DNA of 64,000 bases from Knoellia sp. S7-12. Lineage in GTDB: Bacteria; Actinomycetota; Actinomycetes; Actinomycetales; Dermatophilaceae. The stretch covers positions 3,410,001 through 3,474,000 of the forward strand of contig NZ_CP155449.1 of the NCBI RefSeq assembly GCF_040518285.1. The letters are read 5' to 3'. Below are positions 1 to 7,370 of the stretch, piece after piece (position 1 is the first letter of the stretch; each line of letters begins with the position of its first letter). The position numbers and the translations under genes are program-made. The notes beneath the pieces are model-generated. The model saw nothing but the letters and a program-made list of their open reading frames with translations, did no database searches and was not told where the DNA came from.

Positions 1-1
1 C

Positions 2-322
2 GGCCACTGGGAGCGCCAGGCACGGCAGGCAGCCCGGATGCTCACGACAAGTGCTGTCGCGCATGGTTTGAGGCCTGTTGCGCTGCATGAGGCTCTTGAG
101 GCGCAAGGACTTCGGGCGATGCTCAACCAGTACGCGGCCGACTGGTTCCACCCCAACGATCGCGGACACCGCGTCTGGGCGGACGCCTTTTGGCAGCAGA
201 TGTCGGCGGAACGCGGCGACCAAGTCGGCTTGCCGCTGCCGGTACCCGTCTTTCAAGGGGGCCGGTCAAGCTCGTCCAGAGTCAACAGTGGAGTTCATGA
301 GCCTCGACTCCAAGGCGAATGA
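2..322 (+). CDS. SGNH/GDSL-type hydrolase, 3' end only
   Basis: The reading frame is open from base 2, so only the C-terminal part of the protein is present (about 106 residues). The stretch DWFHPNDRGH matches block V of SGNH hydrolases, where Asp (140-142) and His (149-151) would complete the Ser-Asp-His triad. The Ser-containing block I lies upstream of the window. Family members hydrolyse esters of lipids or acetylated sugars and are often secreted, but the substrate cannot be inferred here. The gene converges on the histidine kinase that ends at 345. The family call rests on one motif. Confidence 0.62.
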   Translation, partial: GHWERQARQAARMLTTSAVAHGLRPVALHEALEAQGLRAMLNQYAADWFHPNDRGHRVWADAFWQQMSAERGDQVGLPLPVPVFQGGRSSSSRVNSGVHEPRLQGE

Positions 323-344
323 CATCGCCAGCGGACAGCGCAGG

Positions 345-1475
345 CTACGCCCGGCTGAGGGGAAGTCGAATGGTGAATGCCGTTCCGCCGCCGGGGCCAG
401 GGCTCGATGCGGACAGGCCTCCACCATGGGCTTCGACGAGTGCCTTGCTGATGGTCAAGCCGATGCCGCTGCCGCCTCGCACGCGACTGCGGGCCGGGTC
501 GGCACGATAGAACCGCTCGAAGATGTGAACCAGATGTTTGGCGTCAATGCCTTCGCCGTTGTCTGTCAAGGTGATCTCGACCCAGTCGGGGTCGGGCTTG
601 CGCACGGAGACCCGAACGCGGCCGCCCGGCGGGGTGTGCTGCAGTGCGTTGTCGAGCAGGTTGGCGAGCACCTGAGCCATGCGGTCCGGGTCGGCCAGCA
701 CGGAACCCGTTGGCCGGGTGTCCACTTCGAGGGCCACCTGTTTTTCGTTGTACGCGTTGTGTGCAGCGGCCGTCGCCGACTCGACCAGGGTGTTCGTGTC
801 CGTGGGCACCGGTCGGAGGTCGAGTCCACCTTCCTCCGCACGGGCGACGGCGGTGATGTCCTCGGCGAGGCGCTGCAGGCGTGAGGTGTTGCCGCGCAAC
901 ACCTCCAGGGTCTCGTCGTCAAGATTTCGAACGCCGTCCTCGATCGCCTCCAGGTGTGCCTCGATGCTGCCCAGAGGTGTGCGCATCTCGTGCGCGAGGT
1001 CGGCCAAGAGGCGGCGACGGGTGGTTTCAACGTCGCCGAGGCGCTGGGCGAGATCGTTGATGGTGGTGGCGAGCTGGTCGAACTCAGCGCCCAGACCGGG
1101 GCTGGGGACCTGTGACTGGTAGTGCCCACTGGCGATCCTGGAGGCGGAGTGGGCGACGGCAGCGGTCGAGCGCTGTACGCGCCGGGTGAAGAACGCAGTC
1201 ACCCCAAGAGCGAGAAGCACGGACGCCGTCAACGCCACACCCAGCGCGATGAGCAGGGCAGACCCGAACGCCTCCTCCACATGGGCAGCCTCGCTGGGTG
1301 AGTGACCGACTCCGGCTTGGCGCAAGTGGTCATGAAAGATGCTCGGTCCGACGACAAAAGCAACCAGCCAGGTGGTCACGGCACCCGCGACCAGTACGAG
1401 CGTCTGAGCGATGAGCAAGCGCGGCGCCAAACCAGCCCGTCCCAACCTCCGTGCCTCCATCTGATGCCGCGTCAC
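345..1475 (-). CDS. two-component sensor histidine kinase (copper locus)
   Basis: A 376-residue membrane kinase. Hydrophobic segments at about residues 20-43 and 70-96 flank a short extracytoplasmic loop. A HAMP-like linker follows, then HisKA with the phospho-acceptor His162 in LAHEMRTPLG. The HATPase domain shows the N box (LLDNALQH), G1 (DNGEGID) and G2 (GSGIGLTI). The ATG overlaps the stop of the response regulator as ATGA, so the pair is co-translated. Its place beside a multicopper oxidase, DUF305 and CopZ suggests it senses copper or another envelope metal, as CopS/CusS kinases do. The ligand is inferred from context only. Confidence 0.9.
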   Translation of the reverse strand: MTRHQMEARRLGRAGLAPRLLIAQTLVLVAGAVTTWLVAFVVGPSIFHDHLRQAGVGHSPSEAAHVEEAFGSALLIALGVALTASVLLALGVTAFFTRRVQRSTAAVAHSASRIASGHYQSQVPSPGLGAEFDQLATTINDLAQRLGDVETTRRRLLADLAHEMRTPLGSIEAHLEAIEDGVRNLDDETLEVLRGNTSRLQRLAEDITAVARAEEGGLDLRPVPTDTNTLVESATAAAHNAYNEKQVALEVDTRPTGSVLADPDRMAQVLANLLDNALQHTPPGGRVRVSVRKPDPDWVEITLTDNGEGIDAKHLVHIFERFYRADPARSRVRGGSGIGLTISKALVEAHGGGLSASSPGPGGGTAFTIRLPLSRA

Positions 1476-2215
1476 TCGCCCGTCCCCATCCGGTAGCCAA
1501 CGCCACGCACCGTCCGAATGAACCGGGCGGCGCCTGCGTCGTCGCCGAGCTTGCGCCGCAGATGTCCCACGTGAACATCAACCAGATGTTCGTCACCCAC
1601 CCACGTCTCTCCCCACACCTGATCGATGAGCTGGCGTCGACTGAAGGCCATCCGGGGACGCGCTGACAGGACGGCCAGCACGTCGAACTCCGTTCGCGTC
1701 AGGGGCACCGTTTCATCTTCGAGCCAGACGTCGCGTCCGGTGGGGTCGATGGTCAGTGTCCCGAACCTACGGAAGGTGGGACCGGCGTCGGAACCGTCCA
1801 GCGGGCGGGGCCGCCGCTGCATGGCTCGAAGACGTGCCACGAGCTCGCGCGGGCTGAAGGGCTTCGTCATGTAGTCGTCCGCACCGACCGACAAACCGAT
1901 CAGGGTGTCCAGCTCGTCTGCCCTCGCGGTCAGCATGACCACGTAGGCGTCGGAGAAGGTGCGCAGCTGTCGGCACACCTCGATCCCGTCCTGACCCGGC
2001 AGGCCCAGGTCGAGCACCACCACGTCGGGATCGAGTCCGCGAGCCGCCTGCACGGCTGCCACACCGTCATGGCTCAGGCGGACCTCGTAACCCTCGCGTT
2101 CCAAGTAGTGGCCGATGAGGGTCGCCATGGGCACGTCATCCTCAACGACCAGCGCCCGGACGCCGCGGGACTGTGCTGGGGGGGCCGGTTGCCCGGTTGG
2201 CGTGTCGTGGACCAT
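1472..2215 (-). CDS. OmpR-family response regulator (copper locus)
   Basis: About 247 residues with an N-terminal receiver (acidic DD in VVEDD, phospho-acceptor Asp69 in VVLDLGLPG, Lys in TKPF) and a C-terminal winged-helix domain ending in the typical RTVRGVGYRM. I chose the ATG at 2215, 16 residues before the receiver; a longer frame has no homology-like sequence. It is divergent from the SHOCT/oxidase operon. OmpR-class regulators bind two direct repeats spaced one helical turn. A CTTCA-N6-CTTCA repeat lies just upstream of this gene and before two further copper-locus units, and is its most likely operator. Confidence 0.9.
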   Translation of the reverse strand: MVHDTPTGQPAPPAQSRGVRALVVEDDVPMATLIGHYLEREGYEVRLSHDGVAAVQAARGLDPDVVVLDLGLPGQDGIEVCRQLRTFSDAYVVMLTARADELDTLIGLSVGADDYMTKPFSPRELVARLRAMQRRPRPLDGSDAGPTFRRFGTLTIDPTGRDVWLEDETVPLTRTEFDVLAVLSARPRMAFSRRQLIDQVWGETWVGDEHLVDVHVGHLRRKLGDDAGAARFIRTVRGVGYRMGTGE

Positions 2216-2275
2216 CTGCCCATCGTGCAGGACGCGATCACCACGACCCGACGAGACGGGACGGCGTGAGCGGAT

Positions 2276-2291
2276 CTTCAGCGAACCTTCA
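2276..2291. promoter_or_regulatory. tandem repeat CTTCA-N6-CTTCA, site A
   Basis: CTTCAGCGAACCTTCA is a direct repeat of CTTCA with an 11-bp period. It lies between the divergent response regulator (start 2215) and the SHOCT gene (start 2362). The same arrangement recurs at 4519 and 5205. The period and position fit binding by an OmpR-family regulator, probably the one encoded next door (inference). Confidence 0.6.
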
Positions 2292-2361
2292 CACAACCGC
2301 AGCCGCGCGAACCGGGTCGCCGATCGACAGTGGGGGCATCGACACGAAGGAGCTGAGGACC

Positions 2362-2604
2362 ATGATGTGGAACGACGGGATGGGTTGGACGGGGTGGCTG
2401 TTGATGAGCCTGACGGCCATCGCCTTCTGGGCGCTGGTGGTTGTTGCTGTCGTGGCCCTGTTCAGGGATGCGCGCAGCGATCCGAAACAGACCCGGGAAG
2501 GGAACGACGACGCCCGTCGCATCCTCGACCAGCGGTTCGCCCGCGGCGAGATCGACACCGACGAATACCACGCTCGCCAGGTAGTGCTGCGCTCGGCGCA
2601 CTGA
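2362..2604 (+). CDS. SHOCT-domain membrane protein
   Basis: An 80-residue protein with one membrane helix (about residues 10-35). A C-terminal SHOCT motif follows at about 50-78 (DDARRILDQRFARGEIDTDE), a short helical module common at the ends of actinobacterial membrane proteins. The ATG at 2362 has a good ribosome site (AAGGAG). It heads the operon with the multicopper oxidase 47 bases downstream. Small SHOCT proteins often accompany copper-resistance oxidases, but their role is unknown. Confidence 0.82.
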   Translation: MMWNDGMGWTGWLLMSLTAIAFWALVVVAVVALFRDARSDPKQTREGNDDARRILDQRFARGEIDTDEYHARQVVLRSAH

Positions 2605-2651
2605 GACCACCGGCAACGAAGCACCCCAACCCCTTTGAGGAGACGCACAGC

Positions 2652-4148
2652 ATGCCCGCCATCAACAGACGTGCCGTCTTGCTCGGCTCCGCTGGCGGGC
2701 TGCTGACTCTCGGGGGACTGCCAGCGTGCAGCACCTCCACCGGTACTGCGGTCACCTCCTCATCCCAGGCCGTCGCCATGGCCGAGCGGGCACGAAGGGT
2801 GGCCGGGCAACGCACCGTCACCACGCGCTTGGTTCCGCGCCCAGCGACCTTGGATCTGGGCGGTCCCATGGTCCGCAGCTGGGCCTATGGCGACAGTGTT
2901 CCCGGCCCGTTGCTGCGCGCCACAGCGGGTGACCGCGTGGTGGTGATAGTCGACAACGCGCTTCCCGAATCAACCAGCGTGCACTGGCATGGAGTAGCCC
3001 TGCGCAACGACATGGATGGCGTACCTGGGATGACCCAGAGCCCCATCGGGACCAACAGCCAGTTCACCTATGACTTCACCGTTCCTGACCCGGGCACGTA
3101 CTTCTACCACCCGCACTCGGGCGTGCAACTCGACCGCGGCTTGTACGGCGTTCTCGTCGTCGACGATCCGGCCGAGCCCGGTGACTATGACGCGGAATGG
3201 ATCGTCGTCCTCGACGACTGGGTCGACGGCACCGGCCAGACGCCCGATGACGTCCTCGCCGCACTGAGGAAGGGAGGCGCGGGTTCGGGCGGCATGGACC
3301 ACGGCTCCATGGGCGGGATGCCAATGGGCGGCATGGGCGCGGAAATGCAATCACCGCTCCTTGGCGGCGCCGGTGATGTGACCTACCCCCACTACCTCAT
3401 CAACGGACGGGTTCCGGCGTCTCCCGTCACCTTGAGTGCGAAGCCCGGCCAGCGAGTGCGCATTCGTATGATCAACGCGGCATCGGACACTGCCTTCCGC
3501 GTCGCGCTTGGTAGCCACCGCCTGACGGTCACGCACAGCGACGGCTTCCCTGTGGTCCCGACTGATACGGATGCGTTGCTGATCGGGATGGGGGAGCGCT
3601 TTGACGTTGTCACTACCTTGGGCGATGGGACGTTTCCGCTGGTCGCGTCCGCCGAGGGGAAATCGGGCCAAGGCTTGGCCTTGGTTCGTACAGCGGGCGG
3701 TGACGTTCCCGCTCCCGGAGAGACCCCCGCTGAACTGCGAAAGCAGGTCGCGCTCGGCACTCAGCTCCGCGCTACCCCTGAAGTGGCCCTGCGCGCACAG
3801 GAACCCGACCGCACTCACGATCTGGTCCTGGGCGGCTCGATGACGAAGTATCGGTGGACCATCAACGGCAAGACCTTCGACGAGGCAGAACCCCTCGAGA
3901 TCCGCCAAGGCGAGCGGGTCAGGCTGCGGCTGCGAAACATGTCGATGATGTTTCACCCCATGCACGTGCACGGCCACACCTTCGGACTTCGCAATACAAA
4001 AGCACGCAAGGACACCGTGATCGTTCGCCCCATGGAGTCCGTCGAGGTCGACCTCGACGCTGTCAACCCCGGGCAATGGGCGACACACTGTCACAACATC
4101 TACCACGCCGAGGCCGGCATGATGACGACCCTGTCCTACCGTGCCTGA
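2652..4148 (+). CDS. multicopper oxidase, CueO/CopA type
   Basis: A 498-residue oxidase probably exported by Tat: the N-terminus has RR, a hydrophobic core and a possible lipobox ending at Cys26. All four copper-ligand clusters are visible: HWHG (111-114), HPH (153-155), HPMHVHGH (435-442) and HCHNIYH (from 479). A Met/His-rich loop at about 214-232 (repeats of GGM and GSM) resembles the methionine insert of CueO, which binds Cu(I). The expected role is oxidising periplasmic-side Cu(I) to Cu(II), protecting the envelope. The ATG at 2652 follows GAGGAGACG. The next gene overlaps its stop. Confidence 0.93.
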   Translation: MPAINRRAVLLGSAGGLLTLGGLPACSTSTGTAVTSSSQAVAMAERARRVAGQRTVTTRLVPRPATLDLGGPMVRSWAYGDSVPGPLLRATAGDRVVVIVDNALPESTSVHWHGVALRNDMDGVPGMTQSPIGTNSQFTYDFTVPDPGTYFYHPHSGVQLDRGLYGVLVVDDPAEPGDYDAEWIVVLDDWVDGTGQTPDDVLAALRKGGAGSGGMDHGSMGGMPMGGMGAEMQSPLLGGAGDVTYPHYLINGRVPASPVTLSAKPGQRVRIRMINAASDTAFRVALGSHRLTVTHSDGFPVVPTDTDALLIGMGERFDVVTTLGDGTFPLVASAEGKSGQGLALVRTAGGDVPAPGETPAELRKQVALGTQLRATPEVALRAQEPDRTHDLVLGGSMTKYRWTINGKTFDEAEPLEIRQGERVRLRLRNMSMMFHPMHVHGHTFGLRNTKARKDTVIVRPMESVEVDLDAVNPGQWATHCHNIYHAEAGMMTTLSYRA

Positions 4149-4515
4149 CCAGAAGCCCAGCCGCCTGGTAGCCGTCAGGGACACCACCGGCACGGTCGTC
4201 GGTGCCGTTCTGGGGCTCGTACCTCACGTCCTGCACCACGTCGGGCTGATCGCAGGCACCGCGTTCCTGACGGGGGCGGGCGGTAACGCTGCGCTGTACC
4301 TCGTGGGCCTCCTCCTGTCCATCCCGATGCTCAGGCGCATCCACGGCAGGTTCCGGACATGGCATGCACCGGCAATCGCAGTAGCCGTCTTCACAGCCAT
4401 GTTCCTCATCTCGGCCCTTGTTGTGGGGCCAGCAATTAGCGCGGACAGCGGCACGACCGATGCGCCGAGCCCTGGCCCAACGCCAACGGTGCAACACACC
4501 GAGCACCACACGTAG
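4141..4515 (+). CDS. small membrane protein in copper operon
   Basis: 124 residues starting with GTG and overlapping the oxidase stop by 8 bases, so probably translationally coupled. It has about three hydrophobic segments (about residues 16-35, 45-62, 74-92), a His pair near the first (LHHVG) and a short tail ending HTEHHT that could bind metal. No enzyme motif is visible. The position suggests a helper in copper handling. Family not recognised. Confidence 0.75.
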   Translation: MPDQKPSRLVAVRDTTGTVVGAVLGLVPHVLHHVGLIAGTAFLTGAGGNAALYLVGLLLSIPMLRRIHGRFRTWHAPAIAVAVFTAMFLISALVVGPAISADSGTTDAPSPGPTPTVQHTEHHT

Positions 4516-4518
4516 GGC

Positions 4519-4534
4519 CTTCAGCAAACCTTCA
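4519..4534. promoter_or_regulatory. tandem repeat CTTCA-N6-CTTCA, site B
   Basis: CTTCAGCAAACCTTCA, the second copy of the copper-locus repeat. It follows the stop of the preceding gene at 4515 and ends 62 bases before the ATG at 4596. It differs from site A at one spacer base. Confidence 0.6.
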
Positions 4535-4712
4535 CGACAGGCCCGCCGCTACCTCTACTCGAGTGGATCACTGTGGAGATAGAAGGAAGGAAGACATGGG
4601 CATCCACAGACCCTCCGTGAACATCACCCCCACTGAACGCATCGCAGATGTTGTGCTCGGCGCAACCGCCGTAGTCGCGGCACGTTCCAGCATCACTGAA
4701 AGGACGACCGCT

Positions 4713-5525
4713 ATGAGCACCACGCCGAACGGCGACAGCACGCCGGTCCACTGGCACGACGAGACACCCACTGCGACGTCCACATCCGAGCACATGACCG
4801 GTCAGCCCGAAGGCCGAGCCTCAAACCAACCTCACGGTCATGGTCGCGGTCACGGTCTGATGATGCTGGTCTGCTGTATTCCGATGCTGCTGATCGTCTT
4901 TGCGCTCGTGGCGACCGGCGCTGCGGGAACGGGCGCCATCGTCTACGCACTCCTGTGCACGGCCATGATGGCCGCGATGATGTTCTTCATGCCCGGGCGA
5001 GGTCGCGGCGCTGTCGATGTCCGGATCAAGCGTCATCGTCGCCGTCAACGCCCTGATGCTCAAAAGGCTCCGCCTCCCAGCCCCGCCGCAGGCGGTCGAC
5101 GGCACCAAGCCCACGCGACGTGCAGCCGAGCCAACCGCTCACCACGGCGGCTGACGCGAATCCCGATCAGTCGACCTAGGGCCGACCAGCCGTGCCAAGG
5201 CCATCTTCATCAAACCTTCAGGAAATCCAGATCAGAGGCCCATCGTGCGCACCGCATGGTGGACACCGGTGCGCACCTGACTTCCCCTTCACCGGGTGCG
5301 CACCACCACGATCGAAAACGCAACTCAAGGAGCAAACTCTCGTGCACCTCAACAAGCGGTACCCCATCCTTGCCGGGCTCGGCATCACGGCCGTCCTCAC
5401 GCTCAGTGCCTGCGGAACGGACGAGGCCGGGTCCGGCGCGAGTGGTGGGACGAGCCCCACGAAGTCGAGCATGTCCGAGAACGCTGACGCTGGTCAGAGA
5501 GGCGACGTCATGTTCGCCCAGATGA
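4713..5525 (+). CDS. small His-rich membrane protein, 3' end disrupted
   Basis: The credible part is about residues 1-97 (4713 to about 5003). It has a His-rich head (VHWHDE, PHGHGRGHG), then two hydrophobic segments rich in Met and Cys (LMMLVCCIPMLL and MMAAMMFFMPG). This resembles the small metal-resistance membrane proteins found beside DUF305. The frame then runs to 5525 with Arg/Ser-rich sequence that looks non-coding and overlaps the DUF305 gene, so the native stop seems lost. GAAAGGA supports the ATG at 4713. An in-frame ATG at 4596 with GGAAGGAAG would add 39 residues. The break coincides with a P-type ATPase fragment in another frame. Confidence 0.55.
   Translation: MSTTPNGDSTPVHWHDETPTATSTSEHMTGQPEGRASNQPHGHGRGHGLMMLVCCIPMLLIVFALVATGAAGTGAIVYALLCTAMMAAMMFFMPGRGRGAVDVRIKRHRRRQRPDAQKAPPPSPAAGGRRHQAHATCSRANRSPRRLTRIPISRPRADQPCQGHLHQTFRKSRSEAHRAHRMVDTGAHLTSPSPGAHHHDRKRNSRSKLSCTSTSGTPSLPGSASRPSSRSVPAERTRPGPARVVGRAPRSRACPRTLTLVREATSCSPR
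4999..5154 (+). pseudogene. C-terminal remnant of heavy-metal P-type ATPase
   Basis: In the frame that closes at the TGA 5152-5154, the translation contains ALSMSGSSVIVAVNAL followed by MLKRLRLP and a polar tail. This matches the last membrane helix and tail of copper P1B-type ATPases, which typically read like MSxSTVIVALNA-xLLRR. Nothing of the phosphorylation (DKTGT) or ATP-binding parts is present. The frame is fused at about base 4999 to the preceding small membrane gene. This looks like the scar of a deletion that removed an exporter gene. Identification rests on about 25 residues. Confidence 0.6.
5205..5220. promoter_or_regulatory. tandem repeat CTTCA-N6-CTTCA, site C
   Basis: CTTCATCAAACCTTCA, the third copy, ending 122 bases before the DUF305 start. 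The downstream leader also holds three GTGCGCAC palindromes. Confidence 0.6.
5245..5304. repeat. three GTGCGCAC palindromes in DUF305 leader
   Basis: GTGCGCACC occurs at about 5245, 5269 and 5296. Copies one and two form an inverted pair (GTGCGCACCG / CGGTGCGCAC) that could fold as a 10-bp hairpin. They lie between the CTTCA repeat and the DUF305 start. They could be a second operator or a leader structure; no known regulator is recognised. Confidence 0.45.
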
Positions 5526-5938
5526 TGATCCCGCATCACCAGCAGGCCGTCGAGATGGCGGACCAAGCTCTGCAGAAGGATGCTTCCCCGAAGGTGACGG
5601 AACTGGCAGAGCAGATCAAGGCGGCGCAGGGTCCTGAGATCGAGACCATGACGAAGTGGCTCCAGGAGTGGAAGGCCCCCATGACGGCGGAGGAAGGTCA
5701 TGGGGGACACGGCGGCGGCGGCATGATGGCCGATGGAGACATGAAGGACCTGTCCGCAGCAAGTGGTGCGGCCTTTGACGAGATGTGGCTCACGATGATG
5801 ATCGAGCACCACGAGGGCGCCGTCGATATGGCGGGGGACGTTCTCAAGACGACCAGCAACCCTGAGGTCAAGGAGATGGCCCAGGCAATCGTCGATGGGC
5901 AGAACAAGGAAATCGCCATCATGAAGGCCCTCCTCTGA
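5342..5938 (+). CDS. DUF305 copper-locus lipoprotein
   Basis: 198 residues from GTG 5342 (AAGGAG ten bases upstream). A signal peptide ends in the lipobox LSAC, so it is probably a lipid-anchored envelope protein. Two DUF305 halves each carry the signature helix: FAQMMIPHHQQAVEMA and a later MMIEHHEGAVDMA. Between them is a His/Gly-rich stretch (GHGGHGGGGMM). DUF305 proteins are four-helix-like, ferritin-related folds frequently found with copper oxidases. The paired His and Met residues are plausible metal ligands, but the biochemical role is not established. Confidence 0.9.
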   Translation: MHLNKRYPILAGLGITAVLTLSACGTDEAGSGASGGTSPTKSSMSENADAGQRGDVMFAQMMIPHHQQAVEMADQALQKDASPKVTELAEQIKAAQGPEIETMTKWLQEWKAPMTAEEGHGGHGGGGMMADGDMKDLSAASGAAFDEMWLTMMIEHHEGAVDMAGDVLKTTSNPEVKEMAQAIVDGQNKEIAIMKALL

Positions 5939-5984
5939 CAGCCCGCCGGCACGCCCACCGACGATCTCGACCCGAAAGGCTCCA

Positions 5985-6857
5985 ATGCACCGGCCAGCCC
6001 ACCACGGCATAAGCGCAATAGTCGCGGTGGCCAGCTCGCTGGCATTGCTGGCTGGTTGTTCGGCGAAAGCCAGCGACGACGCAGACGCGGCGCCAACCGT
6101 TTCGGTCGGCGTCGCCAGCGCAGCGCTGCCGTCTGCGCACGTCCACGGTGTGGGCCGAGACCCGGGGGACGGCACACTGCTCCTAGCGACGCACGAAGGC
6201 CTCTTCCAGTACGGCGCGGACGGCCCCATCAGGGTCGGCCCGACCATCGATCTCATGGGTTTTGCCATTGCTGGCGCCGGACACTACTACGCCTCAGGAC
6301 ACCCGAACGCGGTGCGCGAACTCCCCCAACCCATGGGCCTCATCGAGAGCACCGACAGCGGCAGGACCTGGACGGTCCTCTCCCGTGGAGGACTTTCGGA
6401 CTTCCACACCCTCACGCAAGCCGGTGACATCCTCATCGCGTTCGACGGACAACTGCGGCGCACGAGGGACCACCGAACGTGGTCAACTGCCGACCTCCTC
6501 GGGGAGCCGCGAACACTCTCCTCCGACCCGGAGGGCAAGACCGTTCTGGCCACCACCGAGGAAGGCCTCATGGCGTCCAAGGACCGGGGGGTCACATGGG
6601 CACCCGTCACAGGTGCGCCGCGGCTGCAGCAGGTCGCATTTGGCGACACGCGAACGGCCGTGGGCATCACACTCGACGGAGCAGTGGCGATGAGCACCGA
6701 CGGCGCCAAGACATGGCGCCTCACTGGGGCGAGAGTTCCTCCACCCCAAGCGATGAGCGTCAGCATGACCACTTCGGGCATCGAGGTTCTCGTCGTCACC
6801 GAAAAGGACGTCCTCAGTTCCAGGGATGGGACCAAGTTCACCGCCATCAGTGAATAG
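5985..6857 (+). CDS. BNR/YCF48-like beta-propeller lipoprotein
   Basis: 290 residues with a lipoprotein signal (lipobox LAGC). Repeated Asp-box-like motifs follow: STDSGRTW at about residue 122, SKDRGVTW at about 202 and STDGAKTW near 242. These define a sialidase-like or YCF48 propeller. The protein resembles the F510_1955-type family annotated as glycosyl hydrolase-like, often encoded next to DUF305 in copper loci. No catalytic residues of a sialidase are evident, so it is more likely a binding or scaffold protein. It follows DUF305 by 46 bases with its own RBS. Confidence 0.72.
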   Translation: MHRPAHHGISAIVAVASSLALLAGCSAKASDDADAAPTVSVGVASAALPSAHVHGVGRDPGDGTLLLATHEGLFQYGADGPIRVGPTIDLMGFAIAGAGHYYASGHPNAVRELPQPMGLIESTDSGRTWTVLSRGGLSDFHTLTQAGDILIAFDGQLRRTRDHRTWSTADLLGEPRTLSSDPEGKTVLATTEEGLMASKDRGVTWAPVTGAPRLQQVAFGDTRTAVGITLDGAVAMSTDGAKTWRLTGARVPPPQAMSVSMTTSGIEVLVVTEKDVLSSRDGTKFTAISE

Positions 6858-7000
6858 GCCCGCGATTCGCGGACGAAAGGGTGACGGTCACCGTCTCAAG
6901 AGCTGATCCTGCGTGGTTCCGCCACTTGCATCCGATTCTCGCATGCATGCTGAACGCAATTCGCACGATCCCACCCTGTAATTGAGCTCACGGCATACGC

Positions 7001-7017
7001 ATACCCCCTAAGGGTAT
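7001..7017. promoter_or_regulatory. CsoR-type copper operator before copZ
   Basis: ATACCCCCTAAGGGTAT has ATACCC/GGGTAT arms around a 5-bp spacer. This is the G-tract palindrome type bound by CsoR/RicR copper sensors. It sits 53 bases before the copZ ATG, next to a TATAGACT that could be the -10 box. No csoR gene is in the window. The rest of the 6858-7069 gap shows only short hairpins (such as GGTGAC-G-GTCACC near 6892) that may end the preceding transcript. Confidence 0.65.
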
Positions 7018-7069
7018 AGACTCCAGCGTTCGATAGAAGTTGGGAAGCCCACAACGAGAGGATCCACCC

Positions 7070-7270
7070 ATGAATACCACCACCATCACCGTCAACGGCA
7101 TGACCTGCGGCTGCTGCTCCACCAAAGTCAGCGCCGCAGTCGAGTCCGTTCCCGGCATCTCAGGCGCCGAAGTGGACCTGGACGCCTCGACAGTGACCGC
7201 CACCGGTAACGATGTTGACGAAGCCGCAGTGCGTACCGCGATCGCCTCCGCTGGATATAAGCCCGCCTGA
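7070..7270 (+). CDS. copZ: copper chaperone CopZ (HMA domain)
   Basis: A 66-residue single HMA domain with the metal site GMTCGCC near the N-terminus, a variant of GMTCxxC with an extra adjacent Cys, and the usual Gly-Tyr near the end (ASAGYKP). CopZ carries Cu(I) in the cytoplasm, typically to a P1B ATPase and to CsoR. The ATG at 7070 has GAGAGG eight bases upstream. The CsoR-like operator implies copper-induced expression. A partner ATPase is absent from the window except for the stub at about 5 kb. Confidence 0.9.
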   Translation: MNTTTITVNGMTCGCCSTKVSAAVESVPGISGAEVDLDASTVTATGNDVDEAAVRTAIASAGYKPA

Positions 7271-7370
7271 CCCCAACCCAGCCCTCCAGGACGACCCGTA
7301 GTATCGGCCGACAGTGCCGCCCACGTGGCTCCTTCAGTGGGGTTCGATCTCGCAAAGGAAGTCTCTGATC

